Shown here: positions 1-8,239 of the stretch, piece by piece
Position numbering within the stretch: position 1 is the first letter of the stretch
Layout: each line of letters opens with the position of its first letter
NCBI GenBank assembly: GCA_963663605.2
Contig: CAXXVF010000002.1
Location: forward strand, 434,001 to 498,000
Reading direction: 5' to 3'
Source: Sporobacter sp963663605
GTDB taxonomy: Bacteria; Bacillota; Clostridia; Oscillospirales; Oscillospiraceae
DNA: 64,000 nt
The notes under the pieces: generated by a model
What the model saw: only the letters and a program-made list of their open reading frames with translations
Told to the model about the DNA's origin: nothing
The model's database searches: none
Made by a program: the position numbers and the translations under genes

Positions 1-453
1 GTAGACGTTTTTCATAAAATGCTCGGCAGGCGTCTTGAAGTCCCATTCCCTCAGGTCGGGGAACTCGACGGTCTTTTCCCACTGTGTAATGTCTTCACAC
101 AGGCATGTGCCGGGCGTGAGCATCGGTCCGCCGGCCGAACAGACCCATGTCCAGTTTGTGTTGAACCAGTCGTAGAACGTATAGTTCTCGGAAGCGATTC
201 TCGAGAAGTCCGCGCTCGACTGCATGCCGCGCACATCGCCGTTGACCAGTTCCTGCGGCATGATGAGCTGATCGTCCGTCAGGGAATTCGGCATCCAGTA
301 CGGCGTCCTCCTGGCTGCCGCCAGTTTAAAATTCTCAGCCGGCGTTACCGGATAGTCAAATACGGGATAGTCGACCTCGGCGCTGGAAAACAGCAGCTTT
401 TTACGTGCCGTCGGCACACCCGGCGCACGATAGACCGGTCTTTCGTACTTCAT
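1..453 (-). CDS. Uroporphyrinogen decarboxylase (URO-D)-family protein, N-terminal part
   Basis: Only the first 151 codons are inside the window; the gene runs off the left edge. The start ATG at 453-451 follows AAAGGAG with about 10 nt spacing. The protein begins MKYERPVYRAPG and contains TPAENF-KLAAARRTPYW and the segment GGPMLTPGTCLCEDITQWE, a pattern I associate with the UroD-like corrinoid or cobamide methyltransferase relatives common in Clostridia rather than with true HemE. Those relatives move methyl groups between corrinoid proteins and a thiol or folate. The exact reaction is not readable from this N-terminal third. No neighbouring corrinoid protein is visible because the downstream side is outside the window. 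The family call is moderately sure; the function is unknown. Confidence 0.6.
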   Translation of the reverse strand, partial: MKYERPVYRAPGVPTARKKLLFSSAEVDYPVFDYPVTPAENFKLAAARRTPYWMPNSLTDDQLIMPQELVNGDVRGMQSSADFSRIASENYTFYDWFNTNWTWVCSAGGPMLTPGTCLCEDITQWEKTVEFPDLREWDFKTPAEHFMKNVY

Positions 454-502
454 TTATGAATTTCTCCTTTCGTGTGCGCGTTCTATGATTCGATTTTCTT
501 CG

Positions 503-530
503 ATTTTATCATTTTGTGCTGCTAAGTCAA
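503..530 (-). promoter_or_regulatory. SigA-type promoter of the UroD-family gene
   Basis: On the minus strand TTGACT (530-525) and TAAAAT (508-503) are separated by 16 bp. The element points at the gene starting at 453 and would give a leader of about 45 nt. Confidence 0.55.
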
Positions 531-798
531 GAAAACCGGACGGTCGAAGCATGCTCAAAAAAGATGAAAATACTTTTGGAAAAGCAACAGAAAGTGAATA
601 TCAAAACGGCGGTGTTTTTAGAAGTTTCACAAGGCGGCTTTATTTATGCAAAAAGAGACGCGCATGAAGGCGCGTATAACAGCTTTTTTCGGCTTCCGTG
701 TTCACGCTCAAATCAACTGTCAATATTATGTTACCTGCGTAAACGGATTCATACAAAACGCAAAAGCCCGGCCTGCCATCTATACGGCCAATCGCCGT

Positions 799-1001
799 GC
801 GATTAAATTTTCGCCGCCGAAGGCGAGTTGTCTGGTCTCGGAGACGAAAATTGTTTGATTAAAACGCTTTGAGGAATTCACTTCAGAAAAGCGTTACTAT
901 GCGAGGCCCGCAGGCCGAGAACCCTGAGTTATCAAAAAGCTGCTTTAAGCAGCTTTTTGATAACCTGACGCAAAAGCCCGGCAACGGCCGGGCTTTTGCG
1001 T
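799..1001 (+). ncRNA. Conserved intergenic element, copy A (candidate structured RNA with terminator)
   Basis: Positions 799-926 align over their whole length with 48964-49088, including an identical 19-nt block (GGCGAGTTGTCTGGTCTCG). Shared helices: attttcg/cgaaaat (808-814 and 845-851), aacgctt/aagcgtt (863-869 and 889-895), and a small hairpin GCC-CGCA-GGC framed by GCGAG and CGAGAAC (901-922). The other copy has CAC-CTCA-GTG in that hairpin, a compensatory change. A 17-bp perfect hairpin (928-964, loop TTA) and a terminator follow. No open frame in it is convincing. It could be a small RNA, a regulatory leader without a gene, or a palindromic intergenic repeat. The strand is inferred from the terminator position. 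See findings. Confidence 0.5.
968..1001. terminator. Bidirectional terminator between repeat copy A and spoIIID
   Basis: 15-bp perfect stem with an AACG loop (968-982 and 987-1001), followed by T residues on the plus strand. The spoIIID stop lies immediately to the right, so the hairpin can end transcription from both sides. Confidence 0.75.
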
Positions 1002-1002
1002 T

Positions 1003-1251
1003 TTATATGCCTTTATATTTCATTCTTGTTGCCAGTCCGCCTCGTATATGCCGTTCGGCCTTGTTGAATTCCAGGACTTCCTTGACTTGCAGGTATAAAG
1101 GCCTGTTGATGTGTTCAAGCCGCTCAGATAAGTCTTTATGTACGGTTGATTTGCTTATGCCGAATTTTTTCGCCGCCGACCGCACCGTCGCCCTGCTTTC
1201 TATGATGTATACCGCCAAATCACAGGCGCGCTCCTCGATGTTGGATTTCAA
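1003..1251 (-). CDS. spoIIID: Stage III sporulation protein D, transcriptional regulator
   Basis: SpoIIID is a small DNA-binding protein that switches mother-cell gene expression during spore formation. The 82-residue product has the family core: IEERA..LAVYIIESRATVR, the helix-turn-helix AKKFGISKSTVHKDL, ERL-IN, and the C-terminal basic block RHIRGG-AT-MKYK. I chose the TTG at 1251-1249 because it aligns exactly with the Met of known SpoIIID proteins and lies 8 nt after GGGAG. The ATG at 1257 would leave only 2 nt of spacing, and a TTG at 1269 is also in frame. A sigE-type promoter lies just upstream. Length and motifs are typical. Very confident. Confidence 0.93.
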   Translation of the reverse strand: MKSNIEERACDLAVYIIESRATVRSAAKKFGISKSTVHKDLSERLEHINRPLYLQVKEVLEFNKAERHIRGGLATRMKYKGI

Positions 1252-1281
1252 AAACATCACTCCCGGCAATAGTCATGCTAG

Positions 1282-1310
1282 ACTATATGCAGAAAAAGTG
1301 ACGGTTATGA
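1282..1310 (-). promoter_or_regulatory. SigE-like promoter of spoIIID
   Basis: Minus strand: TCATAAC (1310-1304), 14 bp, CATATAGT (1289-1282). This is close to the sigE pattern of an ATA-containing -35, N14 and CATACAnT, and fits the known sigE control of spoIIID. Matched by eye. Confidence 0.5.
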
Positions 1311-1630
1311 GGATGTTGGGTAAGGTTTGATTATCAACAGGCGTCAATAAAGTACCCGTTATGGCTTTTTGGCGGCAACCAACCCGATATATGGTATTCC
1401 GACCGGATTTTCACAGCAGGCCCGCTTCCGGCGTAAGACGCGGGTTTTCAGAGCATATTTCTTCATAAATTAACGTAGCATAGGGGCGGTTATAAGTCAA
1501 TTCACTCTTCGTCCGCCAAACTTCACAAAAGGTGATGCGTCCGGATGTAGATGGAAAAAATGCCATGTCGAAAAAACATGATACAAATCCGCCAAGTACA
1601 AATAAAAACAGGCATATGCCAGAAATAGCG
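1311..1630. other. Intergenic region, no gene seen
   Basis: Between the spoIIID promoter and the DUF169 promoter. I see no supported gene. There is a short imperfect GC hairpin around 1415-1445 (CCCGCTTCCGGCGTAAGACGCGGG) but no clear signal. Confidence 0.4.
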
Positions 1631-1659
1631 TTGCCAACCCAATAATATTAGTGTATAAT
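1631..1659 (+). promoter_or_regulatory. SigA-type promoter of the DUF169 gene
   Basis: TTGCCA (1631-1636), 17 bp, TATAAT (1654-1659); start codon 37 nt downstream. Confidence 0.7.
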
Positions 1660-1696
1660 TCACACGATTAACAAAAAAAGTATTGGAGGAATCGAT

Positions 1697-2425
1697 ATGT
1701 TGAGCGAAAAAGCCAAAAAAGCGTTTGCGGATCTGGACATGCCGTACTGCGCCGTTGCGATCAAACTCTGCCGTAATAAACCGGAAGGATACGAACAGGC
1801 GGAGGGCGTGGACGTGTTCTGCAGCTTTCTGAAAAAAGTCCAGACGGAGAAAAAGCCTTTTTACTTTACCGTTGACAACGGCAAGTGCATGGGGCGCGTC
1901 ATTCTCGGCATGATGGATCTTGAGACGAATCACGGATCGGGCCAGGTTGGCGCGGAGCTGTCCGTATTCAAAACGCCGGCGCCGAATGCCCGACTGTATT
2001 ACGACGCGCCGATGATCAAACGCGGTTTATGCAACTTCGTCGTTTTCTGTCCGCTTGACCAGTGTACGTTTGACCCCGACCTTGTTATCTGTATCGCGGA
2101 TACATATCCGGCGCAGCTCTTGCTGCGCGCGACGAGCTATATATCCGGAGACCTTTGGGAATCCAAATGCTCATACGTCATGAGCTGTTCATGGACGTAC
2201 GCTTACCCGTACGTGACGGGCAAGGTCAATCATCTGTTCACCGGCATGCATCTCGGCCTTCAGCTGCAAAACGCTTACCCGCCGGGACTGCATATCATAT
2301 CAATCCCATACAACAAGCTGGATGAGATCGTTACGGCGCTCACTGAAATGAAGTTTGAGCCGGATGATATGAACGAACGTATCGAGCAGATAAGGGATGA
2401 TATCAACTTCCCGGTAAAGATCTAA
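1697..2425 (+). CDS. DUF169 family protein
   Basis: 242 residues, ATG preceded by TTGGAGGA. The sequence matches the DUF169 pattern: PYCAVAIKLCRN near the N-terminus (the family's P-VAVKL segment), a conserved Cys at FCSFLKK, GKCMGRVILGM, a central CPLDQCTFDPDLVICIADTYPAQ segment, and C-terminal HIISIPYNKLDEIVTAL. DUF169 proteins occur in anaerobes and archaea, sometimes near corrinoid or redox genes. The biochemical role is unknown. The gene is a single-gene unit with its own consensus promoter. No signal peptide or membrane segment is evident, so it is cytoplasmic. Confidence 0.78.
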   Translation: MLSEKAKKAFADLDMPYCAVAIKLCRNKPEGYEQAEGVDVFCSFLKKVQTEKKPFYFTVDNGKCMGRVILGMMDLETNHGSGQVGAELSVFKTPAPNARLYYDAPMIKRGLCNFVVFCPLDQCTFDPDLVICIADTYPAQLLLRATSYISGDLWESKCSYVMSCSWTYAYPYVTGKVNHLFTGMHLGLQLQNAYPPGLHIISIPYNKLDEIVTALTEMKFEPDDMNERIEQIRDDINFPVKI

Positions 2426-2547
2426 GAGCCGGCCTGAATTTTAATAACGTATAAATAACGCCGTCCGTATCAAACTATAATTTGGTACGGACGGTTTTAA
2501 TATTGGCGGAGGAGAAGCGGTAAGCGACTTCGGAACAGGGGACAAAG

Positions 2548-4080
2548 GTGGACAAAAATACGGTTTCATATTGGAATAAAACGGTGCAGAAAGCGTTTTA
2601 TCCGAAGCTTCAAAAAAGCGTGACCGCCGACGTTCTGATCATCGGCGGCGGCATTACGGGCGTGACCTGCGCGTACTGTCTCGGCCTGAGAGGACGCGCC
2701 TCGGTTCTCATAGAGGCCGGGCGTGCGCTTTGCTGCGGCACGACGGGGAACACGACGGGAAAAATGACGGCGCAGCACGGCGCCGTCTATTCCGGACTCA
2801 TTAAAAAACACGGATTGGACGCTGCGCGCGCGTATTGCCGTTCGCAGACGGAAGCGCTGGACTTTGTCCGAAACGCCGTACAGAAAGAAAAGATCGACTG
2901 CCAGCTTCTAAATTGTCCGGCCTGCCTGTACGCGGCGGACGAAAACGACTGCGAGGCCGTCAAAAAAGAGTATTCGGCGCAAAAACGTGTTGGGATGGAA
3001 GCGGAGATCGTTGAAAGCCCATGTTTTCCGGTCAAAAACCTCGTCATGGCGCGCTGTAAGGATCAGGCGGCGCTGCATCCCGTACGCTATGTAGAGGCAT
3101 TGGCAGCTTCTGCAGCCGGGAAGGGCGCGGAGATCTGGTGCGGCACAAAAGCCATACAGGTAAAGTCTTGTGACAGCATAACTGTACGGTGCGAGGATGA
3201 TATCGTCATCAAAGCAAAACACCTCGTAATGGCGACGGGTTATCCGATCTACGACGGGCCGAATCTGTTTTTTTCAAAGCTGTATCCCAAGCGGTCCTAC
3301 GGCATCGCGGTCAAAACTAAAAACGACTGGCCGGACGGCAGCTTCATAACAGCAGGCAAACCGGTCCGCTCGTTTCGGACGCACACGGAGGATGGGCAGC
3401 GGATACTGATCGTTGCCGGAGACGGCCATACGACGGGACGCGGGCATGAGGATACGGCGCTGCATTTTGAAAACCTGATGCAGTTTGCAGAAAATCTGGC
3501 AGGCGTCCGGGAAGTTGTCGCCATGTGGTCGGCGCAGGATTATCAGTCGCCGGACCTGCTGCCGTATATCGGCAGGATATCCGGCCGATCGAATATTTAT
3601 GTCGCCTCCGGCTACCATAAATGGGGTCTGACGAACGGCACGCTGGCGGGGAATATGCTCGCGGAGCTGATCGACACCGGCAGCTGCAGATACGAAGGCC
3701 TGTACGCAAGAACGCGTTCGGACTTTTTGAGCGCGCCGGGGACGGCCATCGGCAGCAATATACGTTCGGCAGCGGCGCTTGTGAAATCCAAGCTGGAGGG
3801 AGCCGTGCCAATGGAGGCGCTTGCGCAGGGAGAGGGGCGCGTAATCCGTTTTCAGGGCGAAAAAGCCGGGATTTACCGCGATGAAAACGACGACGTGACG
3901 ATCCTTGATATAACGTGTACCCACATGGGAACGGAGCTTAATTTCAACTCGGCGGAGAAGACCTGGGACTGCCCGGCGCACGGCGGGCGGTTTTCGGCCG
4001 ACGGCAAGCTCCTGGAGGGGCCGCCAAAGGACCCGCTTAAAGTCCTGTTCAAAGGCAAATACGACGATTTAATTCAGTAA
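2548..4080 (+). CDS. FAD-dependent oxidoreductase (DAO family) fused to a C-terminal Rieske [2Fe-2S] domain
   Basis: 510 residues. An N-terminal FAD-binding Rossmann motif, VLIIGGGITG (about residues 29-38), opens a DAO/glycine-oxidase-like domain. At the C-terminus a Rieske cluster motif is complete: C457-x-H459 (CTHMG) and C475-x2-H478 (CPAHGG). The architecture matches the B. subtilis YhfW type, a predicted flavin/iron-sulfur oxidoreductase of unknown substrate. The start is GTG at 2548, because a stop codon in frame at 2521 excludes anything further upstream and AGGGG lies 6 nt before it. The stronger GGAGGAG at 2507-2513 precedes that stop. The gene stands alone and ends at a strong terminator. 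Confidence 0.85.
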   Translation: MDKNTVSYWNKTVQKAFYPKLQKSVTADVLIIGGGITGVTCAYCLGLRGRASVLIEAGRALCCGTTGNTTGKMTAQHGAVYSGLIKKHGLDAARAYCRSQTEALDFVRNAVQKEKIDCQLLNCPACLYAADENDCEAVKKEYSAQKRVGMEAEIVESPCFPVKNLVMARCKDQAALHPVRYVEALAASAAGKGAEIWCGTKAIQVKSCDSITVRCEDDIVIKAKHLVMATGYPIYDGPNLFFSKLYPKRSYGIAVKTKNDWPDGSFITAGKPVRSFRTHTEDGQRILIVAGDGHTTGRGHEDTALHFENLMQFAENLAGVREVVAMWSAQDYQSPDLLPYIGRISGRSNIYVASGYHKWGLTNGTLAGNMLAELIDTGSCRYEGLYARTRSDFLSAPGTAIGSNIRSAAALVKSKLEGAVPMEALAQGEGRVIRFQGEKAGIYRDENDDVTILDITCTHMGTELNFNSAEKTWDCPAHGGRFSADGKLLEGPPKDPLKVLFKGKYDDLIQ

Positions 4081-4102
4081 CAGCTTTTTTTAATATCCAG
4101 CA

Positions 4103-4139
4103 AAAAAACGGGACAGGGCAAGCGCCCTATCCCGTTTTT
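4103..4139. terminator. Bidirectional terminator between convergent genes
   Basis: Hairpin ACGGGA-c-AGGGC, loop AAGC, GCCCT-a-TCCCGT, with an A-run before and a T-run after. It serves the plus-strand oxidoreductase and the minus-strand polyferredoxin gene. Confidence 0.8.
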
Positions 4140-4159
4140 ATCTGCATAATGTTAATACG

Positions 4160-5821
4160 CTATTTGTTGTGACCGCCGCCGTGCTGGCCGCCGGAATGGC
4201 TCTCGATCTCAGAAGTGTCCACAGAAGACGCATAAGACACGCCGAGCGCGTCGGCAACTGCCTCGATGATCCCGTTGCTGCTGAACGTAGCCCCGGATAC
4301 GGCGTCCACGTCTAACTCCTGGGACGAAAGGATCGAATCGATGACGCTTTCGGCCTTTACCATGTATGGATAGTCGTCGTCATATGAAACAACGGTGATG
4401 TCGGTAATTTGGCCGCCGGACACTGTGACGGTAACGCTGATGCTGCCGCGAAAACCGGTGCCGGTACCGGTATACGTGCCGTCTTCATAGACGCCGGACA
4501 AAACGGATGCGGCAGCTTGCCCGGAAGCGTCTGTAACGGTATCCGCCGTAGCTTCAGAAGCGGAAGGCGATGCTTCCTCCGATGTTTTCGGCAGCTCTGA
4601 ATCGGAAACGGAACATTCGGAATCTGCATTATTACTGATGCACCCCTCAAGCGCGTCGGCGACCGCGTCAGTTATGGCGTTGCTGGAAAAAGTTGCGCCG
4701 GAAACGGCGTCCACGTCTGGTGACTGCGTGAGCAGTATCGCGGTGACGATACTGTTCTCGGCACGGTTGAAATACTGCAGGTCGTCGTCTGTCGAAATTA
4801 CGGTGATATCTTCGATATACCCGTTTTCTATAGTGACCGCGACATCCGTTGTGCCTCTGAAGCCTCTGGCGGAGCCTTCGTATGTGCCGTCAATATATGG
4901 CCCCGCTTCTGCCGTATACGTTGAAACAGCGGCCGTTTCAGCTGTTTTCGCTGTTTCCGTTTCGGCGGCGGATGCAGTAAGCTGCGTTGGTATCAAATTG
5001 CCGGCGTAATATAGACCGGCGATGGACGCGGCCGCGCAGGCGGCGGCGACCGGCGGCGCGAGTCTGGCGGAGACGTTTTTGCGGCGGCAGGACTCGATGC
5101 AGTTGAAGCAGTTGATGCATTCGCCGGAACGGATGACGTCCGTCTTGTACAGTTCGATGCCCATCGGGCAGCTTGACGTGCAAAGCTTGCACGCCCCGCA
5201 CTCCGTACGCGGCTTTTTGATTTTAAACGGCCGGATAAGGGAGACAACGGAGAAGACCGCGCCGAGCGGGCAGGCGTAACGGCAGAAGAAGCGTTCGACA
5301 AAAAGCGACCCGACGATGATAAGGAGCAAAAGCGCACCGCCGACGGATATCAGATAGCTTGCCGCAGGCCAGCCGGAAATCGACGCGTACATGCCGAAGA
5401 TCGTCCAGGGATTGGCTGTGGGGTCAAACGAAACCACGCCAAGCGTCCATACGAACACGACGATAAATATGAGTAAAATGTACTTGAAGGACTTTAATAT
5501 TTTATCTGTTTTTTCACCGATGCGGATGCGCTTTCTGTGGATTTTTCCCGCGATAAACCAAAGCAGATCGCCCATGGAGCCGAAAGCGCACAGGTATCCG
5601 CAGAAAAAACGACCCAGAAGCATCGTGACGGGAATTACGGCAAGCAGGATCAAAAGCTGGAAGCTGAGCGCGGTCACGCTGAAGCTTCCCTGTATAAGCG
5701 CCTGATAGACATCTCCCAGCGCGCCGAATGCGGTTATGAACAAACCGGGTATCAGGATAAATGCGGCAAGCTGTATGAGTCGCCGCAGGACTTTTATAAA
5801 TGTAATTTTCTTCTTTTTCAT
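4160..5821 (-). CDS. Membrane polyferredoxin with two FMN-binding domains (NosR/NapH-like flavinylated protein)
   Basis: 553 residues. Five predicted membrane helices (about 12-34, 50-69, 112-132, 152-173, 255-275) carry two CxxxC loops (C74/C78, C180/C184). Two ferredoxin-type [4Fe-4S] motifs follow (C208-x2-C-x2-C-x3-C218; C235-x2-C-x2-C-x3-C245). After the last helix come two tandem FMN-binding domains, each with a D-x2-SGAT flavinylation site (target Thr377 and Thr512). These are separated by a Ser/Glu/Ala-rich linker and end in a His/Gly-rich tail. In this family ApbE attaches FMN to that Thr, and electrons pass from cytoplasmic Fe-S clusters to extracytoplasmic flavins. Its apbE partner lies 3 nt upstream in the same operon. 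The final acceptor is unknown. Confidence 0.85.
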   Translation of the reverse strand: MKKKKITFIKVLRRLIQLAAFILIPGLFITAFGALGDVYQALIQGSFSVTALSFQLLILLAVIPVTMLLGRFFCGYLCAFGSMGDLLWFIAGKIHRKRIRIGEKTDKILKSFKYILLIFIVVFVWTLGVVSFDPTANPWTIFGMYASISGWPAASYLISVGGALLLLIIVGSLFVERFFCRYACPLGAVFSVVSLIRPFKIKKPRTECGACKLCTSSCPMGIELYKTDVIRSGECINCFNCIESCRRKNVSARLAPPVAAACAAASIAGLYYAGNLIPTQLTASAAETETAKTAETAAVSTYTAEAGPYIDGTYEGSARGFRGTTDVAVTIENGYIEDITVISTDDDLQYFNRAENSIVTAILLTQSPDVDAVSGATFSSNAITDAVADALEGCISNNADSECSVSDSELPKTSEEASPSASEATADTVTDASGQAAASVLSGVYEDGTYTGTGTGFRGSISVTVTVSGGQITDITVVSYDDDYPYMVKAESVIDSILSSQELDVDAVSGATFSSNGIIEAVADALGVSYASSVDTSEIESHSGGQHGGGHNK

Positions 5822-5824
5822 GAT

Positions 5825-6754
5825 TCAGACCTCATTGTGGATCAATTTGAAATTCTCTTTCAGGTTTTCGGAAACGTAGACGTTTCTGCCGGTGTCGACA
5901 ACGATGGCTTCCGCACCGGATGATGATGCCAGCTGCATGCCTTTTTGAGCGCCCAGCACAAAAAAAGCCGTCGACAGCGCATCGAGCGCTGCAGCGGACG
6001 CACCGACAAGCGTGACGCTTAAAACATCGGATTCCGCCGGGTAACCGGTGCGCGGGTCGATTATATGATGGTACCGCCTGCCGCCGAACGTCCGAAATTT
6101 TTCATAGGAGCCGGAGGTGACGGCGCAAGTATCGATTAAATAAACGCGCCCCATTATCTCTCCGGTCGGCTTGTCGGGATGCTGGATACCGACAGGTTTT
6201 TTATGGCCTATGACGGCAACGCTGCCGCCCAGGTTTATGACCGCTTCTTTGATTGCGTTTTCCGACAGGATACGACGAACCTCGTCGACAGCAAACCCTT
6301 TTGCGATGCCGCCCAGGTCAATACGCTGGCCTTTGTGGCGCAGCTTTACGGCGCCGGCCGCCTTGTCAATCAGGACATCCGTCCAGCAGACGCTGTTTTT
6401 AATACGTTTGATATCGCGGCTGCCCGGTATAACAGAGGGCGGACGGCCGCCGAACCCCCAGAGCTCCACGAGCGGACGGATGGTTGCGTCGAACGCGCCG
6501 TCCGACGCTTCTGCGAAGTGCGCGGCCTGTTCCAGAAGGTAAATCGTATCCGGTTGCACCGGGACATAGCCCTTTTCGGCCGCGGCGTTAATACGGGAGA
6601 CGTCGCTTGAACCATCAAAGGCGGAGAAAAGCCGGTGTATCTGACGGACCCGGTCTGCAGCTGTCTTTATTATGTTTTCATCCGGACACGACGGAACGTC
6701 GATCGAATTGACCGTGCCGAGCGCCGGGAATACTTTATGAACGCTTTTATTCAT
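5825..6754 (-). CDS. apbE: FAD:protein FMN transferase
   Basis: 309 residues from the ATG at 6754. ApbE transfers FMN from FAD to a Thr in a D-x2-SGA[TS] motif of exported flavoproteins. Family motifs are present: PLVELWGFGG, DLGGIAKGFAVD, a NLGGSVAVIG segment, YHHIIDPRTGYPA and the metal-binding DALSTAFFVLG. The stop is 3 nt before the next gene, which has two such target motifs, so the pair is functionally coupled. No lipoprotein signal is seen, unlike many ApbE proteins. The start is uncertain: there is no clear Shine-Dalgarno, TATAAT ends about 8 nt before the ATG (possible leaderless message), and an in-frame TTG lies at 6823. Confidence 0.9.
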   Translation of the reverse strand: MNKSVHKVFPALGTVNSIDVPSCPDENIIKTAADRVRQIHRLFSAFDGSSDVSRINAAAEKGYVPVQPDTIYLLEQAAHFAEASDGAFDATIRPLVELWGFGGRPPSVIPGSRDIKRIKNSVCWTDVLIDKAAGAVKLRHKGQRIDLGGIAKGFAVDEVRRILSENAIKEAVINLGGSVAVIGHKKPVGIQHPDKPTGEIMGRVYLIDTCAVTSGSYEKFRTFGGRRYHHIIDPRTGYPAESDVLSVTLVGASAAALDALSTAFFVLGAQKGMQLASSSGAEAIVVDTGRNVYVSENLKENFKLIHNEV

Positions 6755-6937
6755 ACGCTGATTATAAATTAGAATCGTGGCAAAACAATGGCGGCATTGT
6801 GAATTTTTTCGGAATACACCCAAAAAATATGTAGAATTATGTCTAATGCTGAAATAAATTCAATTGACGGGTTAAAAAGCATCTGATAAACTTATTTAAA
6901 TATTCATTACCGGCTTGCCGTATTTGGAGGCGCATAT

Positions 6938-8179
6938 ATGGATCCAGCAACATCAATAAATGATTTGCCAGAAGAAAAAACAATATGGAACAGAAATTTT
7001 ATCGGTTCCGTTATTACGAATCTTTTTTTATGTCTGGGGCATTTTTCAGTAAACACGCATGTGGCGACATACGCCACTTTTTTAGGTGCCGTGCCCGTTG
7101 TGATGGGGCTTTTGACCGGAATGTTTTTCGGGATCTCGCTCATGCTCAAGCCCGTAGCCGGCCCTGCGATGACGAAAATCGACAAGCGTTTACTCATGAT
7201 CCTGGTTTTTTTTGTCGGCGGGATTTCAAACCTGGGCTACGCACTCTTTCACGATATAGGGATGTTTATATTCTTCCGTGTCCTCAACGGCATTCAGTAT
7301 GGTTTTGTCGGCTGCCTTACGATGACAATTGCCAGCGACGCCCTTCCGAAGGACAAAATGGCGTCCGGCATGGGCCTTTATGGTATCGGTGGCGCGATCG
7401 GTGCCGCGTCCGGACCGTCTATCAGTCACTGGCTGTTTGAGCTGGGCGCTAAAATGCAAAACGATGATCTCGGGTATACTTTTATTTTTCTTTTTGCAGC
7501 AGTCGTATTCTTTTTGGCGCTGATTCCCTGTTTTGCCCTGCATCCGGACAAAAAAACAAAGGAGCAGGTGGCCAGTACGGGCGCCTGGTATAAAAATATC
7601 GTAACGATTCACGCGCTGCCAACGACGATCGTCATGTTTTTTATAATCGCGGGCTATGCGATTTACAATTCTTATGTCTTTAATCTGGGCGACGAACTGA
7701 ATATCGGCAATGTCAGCCTGTTCTACACATTCATGGCAGGTACGATGATCGTATCCAGGCCGCTGTCCGGCTGGCTTTGTGACCGCTACGGCGTATCGAC
7801 GGTCGTTATACCGGGTATGATTTTATTTGCGGCGTCATTCATCGTCGTCGGATTCAGCGGAACGATTGAAGGCATGCTGGTCGGCGCCGTATTAGCCGCG
7901 CTTGGGATCGGCGGGACGCAGCCGGCGATTCAGGCCATGTGCATGAAATCCGTCGAACCGCTCAAACGCAGTGTTGCAGGCAACACAATGTATATCGCGA
8001 TGGATTCCGGCTTTTTCGTCGGTCCGATTTTAGGCAGCATCGTTTATAAATATACGAGTTACGCTTTCATGTTCAAGGTCGCTGTGGTCCCTGTTTTGAT
8101 CGCGTTCGTTTGTTTCCTCTTCATCCTTCCGATGTATAAAAGGCGCCTGCGCGTACTGGAGGAAGACGAGCGGAAATAA
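6938..8179 (+). CDS. Major facilitator superfamily (MFS) transporter
   Basis: 413 residues, about twelve hydrophobic segments, ATG after TTGGAGG. The first half has the loop FRVLNGIQYGFVG and a glycine-rich YGIGGAIGAASGP segment. After a hydrophilic central loop (about 195-215), the second half has SRPLSGWLCDRYG, the repeat of MFS motif A, and a GGTQPAIQAM segment. It should be a drug:proton or metabolite transporter in the cytoplasmic membrane; the substrate is not predictable. It stands alone, divergent from apbE, and ends at a hairpin shared with the convergent DUF378 gene. Confidence 0.85.
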   Translation: MDPATSINDLPEEKTIWNRNFIGSVITNLFLCLGHFSVNTHVATYATFLGAVPVVMGLLTGMFFGISLMLKPVAGPAMTKIDKRLLMILVFFVGGISNLGYALFHDIGMFIFFRVLNGIQYGFVGCLTMTIASDALPKDKMASGMGLYGIGGAIGAASGPSISHWLFELGAKMQNDDLGYTFIFLFAAVVFFLALIPCFALHPDKKTKEQVASTGAWYKNIVTIHALPTTIVMFFIIAGYAIYNSYVFNLGDELNIGNVSLFYTFMAGTMIVSRPLSGWLCDRYGVSTVVIPGMILFAASFIVVGFSGTIEGMLVGAVLAALGIGGTQPAIQAMCMKSVEPLKRSVAGNTMYIAMDSGFFVGPILGSIVYKYTSYAFMFKVAVVPVLIAFVCFLFILPMYKRRLRVLEEDERK

Positions 8180-8211
8180 AGCGTACGGACCGCGACGGTT
8201 CAAAAATATGT

Positions 8212-8236
8212 ATCCGGAGGTATTATGCCTCCGGAT
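8212..8236. terminator. Bidirectional terminator
   Basis: 9-bp perfect stem ATCCGGAGG / CCTCCGGAT with loop TATTATG, between the convergent MFS and DUF378 genes. Confidence 0.7.
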
Positions 8237-8239
8237 ATT

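Noticed and set aside
485..858. Three overlapping small plus-strand ORFs before repeat copy A
   Set aside because: They overlap in different frames, lack convincing ribosome sites and show no family motif; the region looks non-coding.
1523..1933. 136-residue minus-strand ORF over the DUF169 start
   Set aside because: Overlaps a good promoter and a recognised family gene on the plus strand; shadow frame.
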